Shown here in pieces: positions 1 to 10,651 of a stretch of DNA of 64,000 nucleotides (positions are counted from its first letter, which is position 1; the number at the start of each line of letters is the position of its first letter). Source of the stretch: Frigoribacterium faeni (GTDB taxonomy: Bacteria; Actinomycetota; Actinomycetes; Actinomycetales; Microbacteriaceae). The DNA is taken from positions 1 to 64,000 of the forward strand of contig NZ_BJUV01000004.1 in assembly GCF_007988805.1 (NCBI RefSeq), read 5' to 3'. The notes beneath the pieces are model-generated. The model was not told where the DNA came from and searched no databases. It saw only the letters and a list, made by a program, of their open reading frames with translations. A program made the position numbers and the translations under genes.

Positions 1-2
1 GG

Positions 3-272
3 CTCGTGCTGCCCGTCGGACGCCGCCTGCCGTGGGCCGCCGGGACGATCGGCCTGATCGTGCCGGTCGTGTACAGCGTCTACTCCCTCGTCCGCGGCGC
101 GGTGATCGGCTTCTACCCCTACCCGTTCTTCGACCCGGCGGTGCAGGGCGGCTACGGCGGGGTCGCGCTCTACCTCGGAGCGCTGATCCTCGCGCTCGCC
201 GTGCTGGCGTTCGCCCTGCTCGGGCTGGCGCGACTCAGCGCCCGACTGGGGAAGGCTCGCTCAGGGCGCTGA
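3..272 (+). CDS. Pr6Pr family integral membrane protein, C-terminal part
   Basis: The reading frame is open to the left edge, so only the last 89 or so residues are present and the true start lies outside the window. Two hydrophobic segments flank a loop containing YPYPFFDP and a following GGYGGVALYL. That aromatic-proline loop is typical of the Pr6Pr (FAR-17a/AIG1-like) family of small multi-pass membrane proteins with unknown function. The protein ends in a short basic tail. A copy of the recurring word GACCCGCGCCTCCTCGG follows the stop directly (275-291). The neighbouring gene converges on it. The family call rests on one loop, so it is moderately sure. Confidence 0.6.
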   Translation, partial: LVLPVGRRLPWAAGTIGLIVPVVYSVYSLVRGAVIGFYPYPFFDPAVQGGYGGVALYLGALILALAVLAFALLGLARLSARLGKARSGR

Positions 273-322
273 CGCGACCCGCGCCTCCTCGGCCCGGTGC
301 CCCCGGCTGGGGAGCGGCGCGC

Positions 323-895
323 TCAGCGGTAGTGCTGCTCACCGCGGGCGGCCGCCACCACCACGTCGCGGATCCGGGCCGCCCGGTTCTCGGGCCGCTT
401 CAGCGCGGCGAGGCGGAAGAACACGCGGAACCGCTCCGTCTTCGTCAGGGACGCGAAGTACGCGCTCGCCGCGGGGTCGGCGTCGAGCGCGGCCTGGAGG
501 TCGTCGGGGGCGACGGCGTCCTTCTGCCGGTAAGCGGCGTCCCACCGGCCGTCGGCCTTGGCGCGGTCGACCTCCGCCTGACCCGCGGGTGTCATCCGCC
601 CCTCGTCGATCAGCCGGGCGACGTGCTCGCGGTTGATCTGCGACCAGGGGCTGTTCCTCCGGCGGGGCTGGAACGCGGTCAGCATGTGGTCGTCGTCGAG
701 CCTGCTGCCCTGGCCGTCGATCCAGCCGTGACAGAGCGCCACGTCGAGGGCCTCGGACCACGTCATGCCCGGTGCCGTCGAGCGCACCTTCCGCAGGGTG
801 AGCCGGACGCCGCCCGCGTCGGGCTCGCCCTCGAGGTACTCGCGCCACTCGTCGACGGTGACGTCGAGCACGGGCTTGTCCGCGAAGCTGACCAT
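323..895 (-). CDS. YdeI/OmpD-associated family protein
   Basis: This 190-residue soluble protein starts with MVSFADKPVL. It contains the family blocks EWREYLE, a WSEALDVALCHGWIDGQ segment near residues 46-62, and the run RRRNSPWSQINREHV near 78-92. A C-terminal YFASLTKTERFRVFFRL helix completes the YdeI-like (bacteriocin-protection/OmpD-associated) pattern. The family is widespread in actinobacteria and its biochemical role is unsettled, so no reaction is assigned. It converges with the upstream membrane-protein gene, and about 70 bases separate its start from the exporter gene at 968. No signal peptide or membrane segment is visible. Confidence 0.8.
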   Translation of the reverse strand: MVSFADKPVLDVTVDEWREYLEGEPDAGGVRLTLRKVRSTAPGMTWSEALDVALCHGWIDGQGSRLDDDHMLTAFQPRRRNSPWSQINREHVARLIDEGRMTPAGQAEVDRAKADGRWDAAYRQKDAVAPDDLQAALDADPAASAYFASLTKTERFRVFFRLAALKRPENRAARIRDVVVAAARGEQHYR

Positions 896-967
896 GGCAG
901 CACTGTAGCGACCGGGCCGAGGTCAGGCGGCGGCGCTCGGGAGACGAGCCGGAGCGATGCCGCGCGG

Positions 968-1648
968 CTACGCGCCGAGCAGCAGCCGCAGGCCGAGCAG
1001 GGCCATCACCACCGCGATGATCCCGTCGAGCACCCGCCAGGCGAGGGGCCTCGCGAACACCGGACGCAGGAGGCGCGAGCCCAGACCCAGCGCGGAGAAC
1101 CAGACGACGCTGCCGAGCACCGCTCCCCCGGCGAACCACCAGCGCAGGTCGCCCGCATGCTGGTTCGCCACCGAGCCGAGGAACACGATCGTGTCGAGAT
1201 ACGTGTGCGGATTGAGCCAGGTGAAAGCCAGAGCGGTGAGGACGGCCGAGCGGACGCTCACGGTCGGAGCCACGGCGGAACCGTCCACGACGAGCACCCC
1301 CACCGGGCGGATCGCGCGCTTCGCGGCGAACGCCCCGTAGGCCAGGAGGAACGCCGCACCCACCAGCCGCACCACCACGACGACCTCCGGCAGGGCCGTG
1401 ACCAGGGCGCCGACGCCGGCGACCCCGGCGCTGATCAGCAGCGCGTCGCTGACGGCGCAGACCACGACCACGGGCACGACGATCCGGGTCACGCCGGTCA
1501 GCCCGACCCGGAGCACGTAGGCGTTCTGGGCGCCGATGGCGACGATGAGGGCGAGACTCGTGCCGAAGCCGACGAGGGCGGTGGGGAGGACGGAGGTGAG
1601 CTGCACGTCGACGACGCTAAGGCCCGGTGGGCCATTCCTCCAGGTCAT
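968..1648 (-). CDS. argO: LysE/ArgO-type basic amino acid exporter
   Basis: A 226-residue protein with about six hydrophobic segments. The N-terminal block IVAIGAQNAYVLRVGL matches the conserved G-x-QN-x-(F/Y)-V region of LysE-superfamily exporters, and FTWLNPHTYLDTIVFLGSVA matches their central NPH motif. These proteins export L-arginine or L-lysine across the cytoplasmic membrane. It is divergent to an ArgP/LysG regulator at 1676, the classical exporter-regulator arrangement, so induction by intracellular basic amino acids is inferred. The ATG at 1648 is used. A GTG at 1606 would give a shorter N-terminus closer to family length, and neither start has a strong ribosome-binding site. Confidence 0.85.
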   Translation of the reverse strand: MTWRNGPPGLSVVDVQLTSVLPTALVGFGTSLALIVAIGAQNAYVLRVGLTGVTRIVVPVVVVCAVSDALLISAGVAGVGALVTALPEVVVVVRLVGAAFLLAYGAFAAKRAIRPVGVLVVDGSAVAPTVSVRSAVLTALAFTWLNPHTYLDTIVFLGSVANQHAGDLRWWFAGGAVLGSVVWFSALGLGSRLLRPVFARPLAWRVLDGIIAVVMALLGLRLLLGA

Positions 1649-1661
1649 GATCGCGATGCCG

Positions 1662-1678
1662 CATAAGCTCTGCTTATG
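1662..1678 (+). promoter_or_regulatory. Palindromic LysR-type operator overlapping a leaderless promoter of argP
   Basis: The sequence CATAAGCTCTGCTTATG is a perfect palindrome (CATAA-N7-TTATG) and ends on the ATG of the regulator gene. TAAGCT (1664-1669) lies exactly six bases before that ATG, so transcription is predicted to begin at the start codon. A regulator dimer bound here would cover the promoter of its own gene and the region upstream of the divergent exporter. The same arrangement recurs at 45875-45894. Confidence 0.65.
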
Positions 1679-2578
1679 ACCCGCTTCACCATGGATCAGC
1701 TCGACACGCTGCGGGCGGTCGTCGACGAAGGCGGCTTCGAGGCGGCGGCCCGCCGTCTGCACATGACGCAGTCGGCGGTGTCGCAGCGCATCAAGCAGCT
1801 CGAGAGGGCGTCGGGGCAGGTCCTGCTCCGGCGGTCCACGCCGGTCGCCCCGACGGCGGCCGGCGACGTGGTGCTGCGCTACGCCCGACAGGTCGACCTG
1901 CTCGCGGCCGAGGCCCTCTCCGAGCTGGGCGGGGCCGAACCCTCGGCGAGCCCCACCACGCTCGCGATCGCGGTCAACGCCGACTCGTCGGCGACGTGGT
2001 TCCTGGAGGCGCTGGCCGGGATGCCGCCGCAGCTCCCGGTGGTCTTCGACCTCCGTCGAGCCGACCAGCAGCACACCGCCGCGCTGCTGCGATCGGGGGA
2101 CGTGCTCGCGGCCGTCACCTCGACGCGGGAGGCCGTGCAGGGCTGCAGCTCGGAGGCGCTGGGCACGATGCGCTACCGCGCCGTGGCCAGCCCCGGCTAC
2201 CGCGACCGTTGGCTCGGCGGCGTCGCCGACGTCTCGCGCCTCGACGGAGCCCCGATGCTCGTCTTCGATCGGACGGACGAGCTGCAGCACGACTTCGTCC
2301 GGTCGGCGGTCGGGTACGACCCCCGCTCGCCGCGCCACCACGTGCCCGCGTCCGCCGACTTCGCACGCGCGGCCGTCCTGGGGCTGGGCTGGGGCATGCT
2401 GCCCGAGGCGCAGGCGATGCCCGAGATCGACGCGGGCGGACTGGTCGAGCTCGCGCCGGACCGCCCGGTCGACGTCGCCCTGTTCTGGCAGCGCTGGACC
2501 CTCGGCTCCCCCGCGCTCGACGCCCTGACCGAGTCCGTGCGGACCACCGCCCGGACGGCGCTTCACCAGCGCCCCTGA
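1676..2578 (+). CDS. argP: LysR-family regulator ArgP/LysG (activator of amino acid export)
   Basis: A 300-residue LysR-type regulator. The N-terminal winged helix includes FEAAARRLHMTQSAVSQRI (about residues 21-39), and the effector domain has the ArgP hallmark LAIAVNADSSATWFLEAL near 95-112. ArgP/LysG proteins sense L-Lys, L-Arg or L-His and activate a divergent LysE/ArgO exporter, which is exactly the gene next door. The ATG lies inside a CATAA-N7-TTATG palindrome and six bases after TAAGCT, so a leaderless mRNA and autoregulation are inferred. An in-frame ATG at 1691 is an alternative start. Transcription ends at the hairpin 2616-2650. Confidence 0.9.
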   Translation: MTRFTMDQLDTLRAVVDEGGFEAAARRLHMTQSAVSQRIKQLERASGQVLLRRSTPVAPTAAGDVVLRYARQVDLLAAEALSELGGAEPSASPTTLAIAVNADSSATWFLEALAGMPPQLPVVFDLRRADQQHTAALLRSGDVLAAVTSTREAVQGCSSEALGTMRYRAVASPGYRDRWLGGVADVSRLDGAPMLVFDRTDELQHDFVRSAVGYDPRSPRHHVPASADFARAAVLGLGWGMLPEAQAMPEIDAGGLVELAPDRPVDVALFWQRWTLGSPALDALTESVRTTARTALHQRP

Positions 2579-2615
2579 CATCGCACCCGCCACGCCCGCC
2601 GCACCCGCCACGCGC

Positions 2616-2650
2616 GACAGGCCGCCCACCGAGACGGTGGGCGGCCTGTC
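2616..2650. terminator. Bidirectional hairpin terminator between argP and the MFS gene
   Basis: Two perfect 15-base arms (GACAGGCCGCCCACC and its complement) are separated by a 5-base loop and sit between two convergent genes. There is no T-tract, which is usual for high-GC actinobacteria. Confidence 0.85.
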
Positions 2651-2670
2651 GTGGCGGTCGGACCCTCGGG

Positions 2671-5086
<2,416 letters not shown>

Positions 5087-5157
5087 CGCGCGCCTCCTGC
5101 TCGATCGTCGCGTCCGTGGTGGTCGGCGACGTCGCCGCGGGCGGTTGCCCGAGATGC

Positions 5158-5186
5158 ATAATTGCACCATTCGGACCAGAGTGCAA
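5158..5186 (-). promoter_or_regulatory. tetR-MFS promoter with overlapping operator
   Basis: On the minus strand TTGCAC (5186-5181) and AATTAT (5163-5158) are spaced by 17 bases, which is a near-canonical sigma-70 type promoter. The arms TTGCAC (5162-5167) and GTGCAA (5181-5186) form an inverted repeat covering the -35 box and most of the spacer, as expected for a TetR operator. Confidence 0.7.
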
Positions 5187-5242
5187 GATCGAATCGTCGA
5201 CCGCCGCGGACGCAGGTCGGTCGGCCCTGCCAGGATCGACCC

Positions 5243-6712
5243 ATGACCTGGCGCAGGATCCTCAAGGCCTTCCCCACCGTCGTCCTCGTGGTCGACATCC
5301 TCATCAGGGTGGTGGCCGTCGTGGCGGTGCCCCGCAACCGCCGCCCCAGCTCGGCGATGGCGTGGCTGATGGCGATCTTCGTCGCGCCCATCCCCGGCAG
5401 CATCCTCTTCGGGCTGCTCGGATCGTCGAAGCTGCCGCAGGACCGTCGCGACAAGCAGCGCGAGATCAACGACCTCATCCTCGAGAACACCCAGGGCCTC
5501 GACAACCGGGCCGCCACGGTCACCCAGCCCCCCTGGTTCGGCACCGTGGTGCAGCTGAACCGCACCCTCGGCGCCATGCCCCTCATCCCCGGCAACACGG
5601 CCGCCCTGCTGCCCGACTACGCCGGGTCGATCGCCGCCATGACCGAGGCGGTCGACGCCGCCACCCGCTACGTCCACGTCGAGTTCTACATCTTCACGCG
5701 CGACGAATCGACCTTCCTCTTCTTCGACGCCCTCAAGCGGGCGCACGACCGCGGCGTCAAGGTGCGCGTGCTCTACGACCACTGGGCGACCATCCGCAAC
5801 CCCCAGGGCCGCGTCACCCGGCAGTGGCTCCGCGACTCGGGCATCCGCTTCGAGGAGATGCTGCCGTTCCACCCCACCCAGGGCATGTGGCGCCGGCCCG
5901 ATCTGCGCAACCACCGCAAGATCGTCGTGGTCGACGGCGACGTCGCGTTCACGGGGTCGCAGAACATGACCGACCCGAGCTACAACAAGCGCGGCAACAT
6001 GCGTCGCGGACTGCAGTGGAAGGACCTCATGGTCCGCCTCGACGGGCCGGCGGCAATCGGTCTGAACGCCCTCTTCATCACCGACTGGTACAGCGAGACG
6101 GACGAGCTGCCGACGGACGCCGAAGCCGAGCCGCTGATCGAGCAGCGCAGCGGAGAGGACGCCCTCGAGTGCCAGGTCGTGCCGAGCGGGCCCGGGTTCG
6201 ACGGCGAGAACAACCTGCGACTGTTCAACGCCCTGGTCTACGGGGCGCAGGAGCGGTTGATCATCGCCAGCCCCTACTTCGTGCCCGACGACTCCATGCT
6301 CTACGCCATCACGACCGCGGCCGAACGCGGGGTCGACGTGCAGCTGTTCGCGTGCGAGGTCGCCGACCAGTTCCTCGTCTATCACGCCCAGCGCTCGTAC
6401 TACGAGACCCTGCTGCGCTCGGGCGTGCGGATCTTCCTCTACGAGAAGCCGACGGTGCTCCACTCCAAGCACTTCACCGTCGACGACGACGTGGCCGTGA
6501 TCGGCTCGAGCAACATGGACATGCGCTCGTTCAGCCTCAACTTCGAGGTGTCGCTGATGGTCCGCGGGTCGCGGTTCGTCGACCAGGTGCGCCTGATCGA
6601 GAACGACTACCGTTCGCGCTCGCACGAGGTCACCCTCGCGGCCTGGCTGTCGCGACCGGCCGGACTCCAGATCCTCGACAACGTGGCGAGGCTGACGGCC
6701 GCCGTGCAGTGA
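5243..6712 (+). CDS. cls: Cardiolipin synthase (phospholipase D superfamily)
   Basis: A 489-residue membrane enzyme that makes cardiolipin from phosphatidylglycerol or CDP-diacylglycerol. The N-terminus has two hydrophobic segments (about residues 9-26 and 36-57), followed by two HKD motifs: NHRKIVVVDGDVAFTGSQN near 222-240 and HSKHFTVDDDVAVIGSSN near 406-423. Both keep His, Lys and the downstream Gly-Ser-x-Asn, so the enzyme should be active. The ATG is chosen because the N-terminal membrane segment follows at once. A CAGGAT hexamer lies six bases upstream (5231-5236), compatible with a leaderless mRNA. It is divergent to the TetR gene and not clearly co-transcribed with the next gene. Confidence 0.9.
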   Translation: MTWRRILKAFPTVVLVVDILIRVVAVVAVPRNRRPSSAMAWLMAIFVAPIPGSILFGLLGSSKLPQDRRDKQREINDLILENTQGLDNRAATVTQPPWFGTVVQLNRTLGAMPLIPGNTAALLPDYAGSIAAMTEAVDAATRYVHVEFYIFTRDESTFLFFDALKRAHDRGVKVRVLYDHWATIRNPQGRVTRQWLRDSGIRFEEMLPFHPTQGMWRRPDLRNHRKIVVVDGDVAFTGSQNMTDPSYNKRGNMRRGLQWKDLMVRLDGPAAIGLNALFITDWYSETDELPTDAEAEPLIEQRSGEDALECQVVPSGPGFDGENNLRLFNALVYGAQERLIIASPYFVPDDSMLYAITTAAERGVDVQLFACEVADQFLVYHAQRSYYETLLRSGVRIFLYEKPTVLHSKHFTVDDDVAVIGSSNMDMRSFSLNFEVSLMVRGSRFVDQVRLIENDYRSRSHEVTLAAWLSRPAGLQILDNVARLTAAVQ

Positions 6713-6815
6713 CGCCGCGCGCACCCCGACGAGGCTCCCCGGACGCCCGGAGGTCGACGGGCGCATGATGTCCCGGGGCGACGCCCCTCGCCCCGCCCCG
6801 CCGGAAAGGACTCCC

Positions 6816-7220
6816 ATGCCGCTCATCCGCATCGATCTCGTCGAAGGCCGCACCGACGAGCAGATCGCCGCCATCGGCGACACGCTGATGGCCACGCTCG
6901 TCGAGGTCTACGGCCTCCCCGAGCGCGACCGCTTCCAGATCGTCACCGAGCACCCCGTCGGCCGGCTGACGGCCCTCGACGTCGGGCTCGGCATCGAGCG
7001 CTCCGAGCAGGTCGTCGTCATCCAGATCTTCACCCAGGCGGGTCGCACCACCGACGAGAAGCAGGCGTTCTTCGCCGCTCTCGCCTCGGGCCTCGCCGAG
7101 GTCGGCGTCGCCGGCGAGGACCTCGTCATCGGCTTCGTCGAGAACACCCCGGTCGACTGGTCGTTCGGCTTCGGACGCGCTCAGTACGTGACGGGCGAAC
7201 TGGCCAAGCCGGGCAGCTGA
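6816..7220 (+). CDS. Tautomerase superfamily protein
   Basis: A 134-residue protein with MPLIRIDLVEGRT at the N-terminus, so removal of Met would leave the catalytic Pro that defines 4-oxalocrotonate-tautomerase-like enzymes. The body is one long tautomerase unit with EHPVGRLTALDVG and a C-terminal ENTPVDWSFGFGRAQY, as in the longer members often annotated as tautomerase family. The start is set by the GGAAAGGA ribosome-binding site 5 bases before the ATG and by the need for an N-terminal Pro. The substrate is not known. It is convergent with the hydrolase at 7280. Confidence 0.85.
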   Translation: MPLIRIDLVEGRTDEQIAAIGDTLMATLVEVYGLPERDRFQIVTEHPVGRLTALDVGLGIERSEQVVVIQIFTQAGRTTDEKQAFFAALASGLAEVGVAGEDLVIGFVENTPVDWSFGFGRAQYVTGELAKPGS

Positions 7221-7279
7221 GGCGTCCCGGCCCCGGCGGCTCGACGACGTCGGCCGAGACCGACTATCGACCGCCGGGC

Positions 7280-8317
7280 TCAGGTCGCGAGCGAGCGACG
7301 GAGGGTGCGGACGATCTGCGCGCGGGCGGCGCGACCCGATCGGGTGGGCAGCAACGGGTAGGCGTGCACGTCGCCCTCGCCCTCGTGCCACTCGAGCTCG
7401 ACGCCGGCCTCGGCGGCGCGGTCGCGAAGGAGGTGCGCGTCGGGGTTGAGGACGTCCCGCGTCCCCGTGAACACCGTCACCGGGCCGAGTCCCGCGAACT
7501 CGCCGAACAGGGGGCTGACGACGGGATCGCGCAGGTCGAGGTCGCCCCTCCAGTGCTCGGCGAGCACGCGTCCGCCGGGCGTCCCGAGCCATGGATCGGT
7601 CGGCTGCACCTCGGGGATGCGGGGGTTGTCCCAGGTCAGGTCGAGCGCGGGGGCGATCAGCACCGTGCGTGCGACGACGACGCCCGCGTCCCGCAGCGAC
7701 AGGGCGGCCGACAGCACGATCTGACCGCCGGCCGAGTCCCCCGCGAGGGCGACCGGGCCGTCCGCCGAGGCGACCAGGTCGAGGATACCGACCCGCGCCT
7801 CCTCGGCCGTGCCGTACGGGACCAGGGGGTAGATCGGCAGGACCACCGTCGTGCGGGCCTCGGCGGCGAGCTGCGCGACGAGGTGCCAGTGCTGCGACAC
7901 GATCTCGCCGACCCAGCCGCCGCCGTGCGCGTAGACGACGGTGCCGCGCGAGGCGCCGTCGCGCCGCGTGATCGTGTAGACGGGCCAGCCGCCGCGCTGC
8001 TCGACGTCGACGCGGACGTCGTCGCGGAGGGCGGCGGGCGGGCCGTAGGGTGCCGGCCGGAGAGACGCCCGTCGGATGCGCCGACGCGCCCCGGCCTCGC
8101 TGACGAAGGTCCGGTTCGCCCCCGTCGCCCGCAGGAACACCGGGACCGCCGCCCGCGGAAGGACGAGCCGCGCGGCGAGGGGCACCCGGACGGCGTCCAG
8201 GGAGGTGCGGGAGAGGACTCGAGGCAGGCGCGTGGTCACGGCGGCGATGATACCCCGGCTCCGTCCCACGGGCGCGCCGATCGGTCCCCCTCGTGCCGGA
8301 CCGGCCCCGACCGTCAT
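7280..8317 (-). CDS. Alpha/beta hydrolase (HSL-type esterase)
   Basis: A 345-residue hydrolase of the hormone-sensitive-lipase/steryl-acetyl-hydrolase group. The oxyanion-hole motif is HGGGW, the nucleophile elbow is GDSAGG, the acid is probably the Asp in FTGTRDVLNPD, and the catalytic His lies in EGDVHAYPLL near the C-terminus. The ATG at 8317 overlaps the stop of the upstream gene as ATGA, so translation is coupled. A GTG at 8239 would remove a 26-residue low-complexity N-terminus. It probably hydrolyses short-chain acyl esters in the cytoplasm, since no signal peptide is seen. The natural substrate is unknown. Confidence 0.8.
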   Translation of the reverse strand: MTVGAGPARGGPIGAPVGRSRGIIAAVTTRLPRVLSRTSLDAVRVPLAARLVLPRAAVPVFLRATGANRTFVSEAGARRRIRRASLRPAPYGPPAALRDDVRVDVEQRGGWPVYTITRRDGASRGTVVYAHGGGWVGEIVSQHWHLVAQLAAEARTTVVLPIYPLVPYGTAEEARVGILDLVASADGPVALAGDSAGGQIVLSAALSLRDAGVVVARTVLIAPALDLTWDNPRIPEVQPTDPWLGTPGGRVLAEHWRGDLDLRDPVVSPLFGEFAGLGPVTVFTGTRDVLNPDAHLLRDRAAEAGVELEWHEGEGDVHAYPLLPTRSGRAARAQIVRTLRRSLAT

Positions 8318-9189
8318 GGCACCAGGCAGATCGTCGTGATGTCGACCGTCGGGCCGGCCCGCACGTACGACCACCGCTCGAGCCAGTCGACGACGGGGAC
8401 GACCTGCTCGAAGTCGACCTGGTCCTGCTCGGCCCCGATCCCCTCGCCCGACCAGAGCTCGCGCACGCCGTCGAGGTCGGTGCGCGTGCCCGGCAGCACG
8501 TCGACCCCGTCCGGCAGCAGGGGGTCGCCGGACGCGTCGACGAGGCTGTCCGCGTGGTACCAGTAGTTCCACACGACCCCGGGATCGTCGTTGTCGAGGA
8601 GGCACTCCTCGCTCCACGCCCGGCCGTTCGAGCCGTCGTTGCCGAAGCCCTCGTCCGGGTCGCCGCCGAGCGCTCGGACGGTGTCGTCGCCGAGGGCGCG
8701 CAGCTCGACGCCCGCCTCGTCGCCCGTGTACCGCTGCTCTGCCGCGGTCGGCGGCTGCGCCGTCCGGTACAGGTCCGCCGTCGCCGCGGAGATCTGCACG
8801 ACGACGACGAGTCCGCAGGTCGCGAGTCCGACCACGAGCACCAGGGTGGCCGCGACGAGGGCCACGCCGGAGAGCGACGGGTCGCGGCGCCGGGCGCGCA
8901 CCTGCCCGATGAGCACGGCCAGCGGCACCCCGACGCCGATCGCCGCGCCGACGACGAGCCACACGGTGAGGCCGAGCCCGCCCGTCCGCTCCTCGGTCGG
9001 CCCGAACTCGCTCGACAGCATGGCCGACAGCTGGACGATCCACGCCACGACGAGGGCGACCGGCAAGGTCAGGGCGACCGCGACGCCGACGCCCCGACCG
9101 GTCGTCTTCGTGCGCTCGGCCGCCGCGCTCTCGACCTCCGCGCTCTCGACCTCCGCGCCGTCGCCCGGCGTCCGTGCTCGTCCGTCCAT
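8314..9189 (-). CDS. Membrane protein of unknown function
   Basis: A 291-residue protein not recognised as a named family. The first 30 residues are acidic and repetitive (VESAEVESAAAE). Three hydrophobic stretches follow at about residues 35-58, 72-95 and 108-131, and then an extracytoplasmic-looking domain of about 160 residues with two cysteines and the motif WNYWYHADSLVD. The gene ends in an ATGA overlap with the esterase gene downstream, which suggests that the two are made together. The start at 9189 is preceded by GGGGGCTGG. The function cannot be inferred. Confidence 0.7.
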   Translation of the reverse strand: MDGRARTPGDGAEVESAEVESAAAERTKTTGRGVGVAVALTLPVALVVAWIVQLSAMLSSEFGPTEERTGGLGLTVWLVVGAAIGVGVPLAVLIGQVRARRRDPSLSGVALVAATLVLVVGLATCGLVVVVQISAATADLYRTAQPPTAAEQRYTGDEAGVELRALGDDTVRALGGDPDEGFGNDGSNGRAWSEECLLDNDDPGVVWNYWYHADSLVDASGDPLLPDGVDVLPGTRTDLDGVRELWSGEGIGAEQDQVDFEQVVPVVDWLERWSYVRAGPTVDITTICLVP

Positions 9190-9237
9190 TCCAGCCCCCT
9201 GCCGACGTCCTGGCCCCATCCTGGCCCATCGGCGCGT

Positions 9238-9243
9238 TACGGT
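9238..9243 (+). promoter_or_regulatory. -10 hexamer of a leaderless nudK promoter
   Basis: TACGGT ends six bases before the ATG at 9250, so the transcript probably starts at the A of the start codon. No convincing -35 box is seen. Confidence 0.5.
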
Positions 9244-9249
9244 CGAGGG

Positions 9250-9927
9250 ATGACCGACTCGCGAGGAGCCTCCCTGCCCGATTCCCGCGGCCGGACCGGC
9301 CTCGACCGGACGGGCCGGGAGCTCGACCGGAACCCCGACGTCGTCGTCCGCGACGTCGAGGTCACCTCGGACGGCTGGCACGTCCTCCGCCGCACGACCT
9401 TCGACGTGCGCGGGAGCGACGGGCGGTGGTCGACCCAGCAGCGGGAGACGTACGACCGAGGCAACGGCGCGACGATCCTCCTGTACGACCCCGAGCGCCG
9501 GACCGTCCTGCTCACCCGGCAGTTCCGGTTCCCCGCCTACGTCAACGACCACCCCGACGGGATGCTCGTCGAGGCCGCCGCGGGTCTGCTCGACGAGGAC
9601 GACCCCGAGACCGCGATCCGCCGGGAGGCCGGCGAGGAGCTCGGGGTCGAGGTCGGCGCGCTGACCCACGTCTTCGACGCGTACATGAGCCCGGGCTCGG
9701 TCACCGAGCGCCTGCACTTCTTCGCGGCCGCCTACTCCCCCGTCGACCGGACCGGAGTGGGCGGCGGTGTCGCCGACGAGGGCGAGGACATCGAGATCCT
9801 CGAACTCCCGTTCACCGAGGCGCTCTCGATGATCGCCGACGGACGGATCGTCGACGGCAAGACGATCATGCTGCTCCAGTGGGCGGCGCTGCAGGGTGTC
9901 GTGGCCGGCCGGAGCCCGCTCCCATGA
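9250..9927 (+). CDS. nudK: NudK-like GDP-mannose/ADP-ribose pyrophosphatase (NUDIX)
   Basis: A 225-residue NUDIX hydrolase. The Nudix box spans about residues 112-134 (GLLDEDDPETAIRREAGEEL), with the catalytic Glu residues of REAGEEL intact. Flanking blocks YDRGNGATILLY, LTRQFRFPAYVN, AYMSPGSVTERLHFF and DGKTIMLLQ closely follow the E. coli NudK pattern for nucleoside diphosphate sugars. It has an N-terminal extension of about 25 residues that E. coli NudK lacks. It probably hydrolyses GDP-mannose or ADP-ribose to the monophosphates. The GDP-mannose preference is inferred from similarity only. Confidence 0.85.
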   Translation: MTDSRGASLPDSRGRTGLDRTGRELDRNPDVVVRDVEVTSDGWHVLRRTTFDVRGSDGRWSTQQRETYDRGNGATILLYDPERRTVLLTRQFRFPAYVNDHPDGMLVEAAAGLLDEDDPETAIRREAGEELGVEVGALTHVFDAYMSPGSVTERLHFFAAAYSPVDRTGVGGGVADEGEDIEILELPFTEALSMIADGRIVDGKTIMLLQWAALQGVVAGRSPLP

Positions 9928-9944
9928 CCGCATCGGTTCGTCTG

Positions 9945-10017
9945 TGGGCCCTACCGGGCTCGAACCGATGACATCCACGGTGTAAACGTGGCGCTCTACC
10001 AACTGAGCTAAAGGCCC
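9945..10017 (-). tRNA. tRNA-Val (anticodon TAC)
   Basis: A full cloverleaf can be folded on the minus strand. The acceptor arms are GGGCCTT and AGGGCCC with discriminator A, the anticodon arm is CCACG-TTTACAC-CGTGG giving anticodon TAC, and the T arm carries GGTTCGAGCCC. The 3' CCA is not encoded. It reads GUA and, by wobble, other Val codons. Confidence 0.95.
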
Positions 10018-10062
10018 CTGCGCCGGATGGACCGGGCGGGTCGTGACAAGGCTAGCGGTTCA

Positions 10063-10083
10063 GGAGGCGCGGGTCGCGCCTCC
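10063..10083 (-). terminator. Short hairpin terminator after the peroxiredoxin gene
   Basis: GGAGGCGC-gggtc-GCGCCTCC forms an 8-bp stem with a 5-base loop just beyond the stop at 10098 on the minus strand. It is built from the recurring GGAGGCGCGGGTC word. Confidence 0.6.
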
Positions 10084-10097
10084 CTGTCGAGGTCGCC

Positions 10098-10571
10098 TCA
10101 GACCGTGACGGGCACCAGGGCGTCGAGGGAGGCGCGGTAGTCGTCGAGCGAGCGGGCCTGGCCGGGCTCGGTGACGAAGTGCTCGCGGATGACGCCGTCG
10201 ATGTCGATCAGGAACGTGGCCCGCGTCGCGAAGCCCTTGTGCTCGAGGAACACGCCGTACTCCTTCGACACCTCGCCGTGCGGCCAGAAGTCCGCGAGCA
10301 GCGTGAAGTCGTAGCCCTTCTCCTCGGCGAAGGCGCGCAGCGTGGCCTTGGAGTCGACCGAGACGACGAGCAGCTCGACACGGTGGTCCTGGAACATCGC
10401 GAGGTTGTCGCGCAGGGTGCAGAGCTCCTTCGTGCAGGTGCTCGAGAACGCGAGGGGGAAGAAGACCAGCGCCACGGGCTTGACGCCACGGAAGTCCGAG
10501 AGCCGGATGTGCTCTCCGAACTGGTTCGGCAAATCGAAGTCGGGAGCCTGGATGTCGTTCTCCAGTGCCAT
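10098..10571 (-). CDS. ahpE: AhpE-type peroxiredoxin
   Basis: A 157-residue thiol peroxidase. The block VFFPLAFSSTCTKELCTLRD puts the peroxidatic Cys at residue 46 with the preceding Pro and Thr of the active site. A second Cys at 51 could act as resolving residue. SDFRG, LLADFWPHGEVSKEYGVF and ATFLIDIDGVI match the actinobacterial AhpE group, which reduces peroxides and peroxynitrite with help from mycoredoxin or thioredoxin. ATG 10571 has AAGGATC upstream. It is divergent to aceE. A TTGCGG-N16-TAGTAT promoter lies about 50 bases upstream (10624-10651). Confidence 0.9.
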   Translation of the reverse strand: MALENDIQAPDFDLPNQFGEHIRLSDFRGVKPVALVFFPLAFSSTCTKELCTLRDNLAMFQDHRVELLVVSVDSKATLRAFAEEKGYDFTLLADFWPHGEVSKEYGVFLEHKGFATRATFLIDIDGVIREHFVTEPGQARSLDDYRASLDALVPVTV

Positions 10572-10623
10572 GGTGCGATCCTTCCGCGTCGGCCCGGGCG
10601 GCCGGCGACAAACACGATCAGTG

Positions 10624-10651
10624 ATACTACGCCGCACACGACCCGCCGCAA
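10624..10651 (-). promoter_or_regulatory. Promoter of the peroxiredoxin gene
   Basis: On the minus strand TTGCGG (10651-10646) and TAGTAT (10629-10624) are spaced 16 bases apart, leaving a leader of about 45 bases before the ATG at 10571. Confidence 0.5.
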
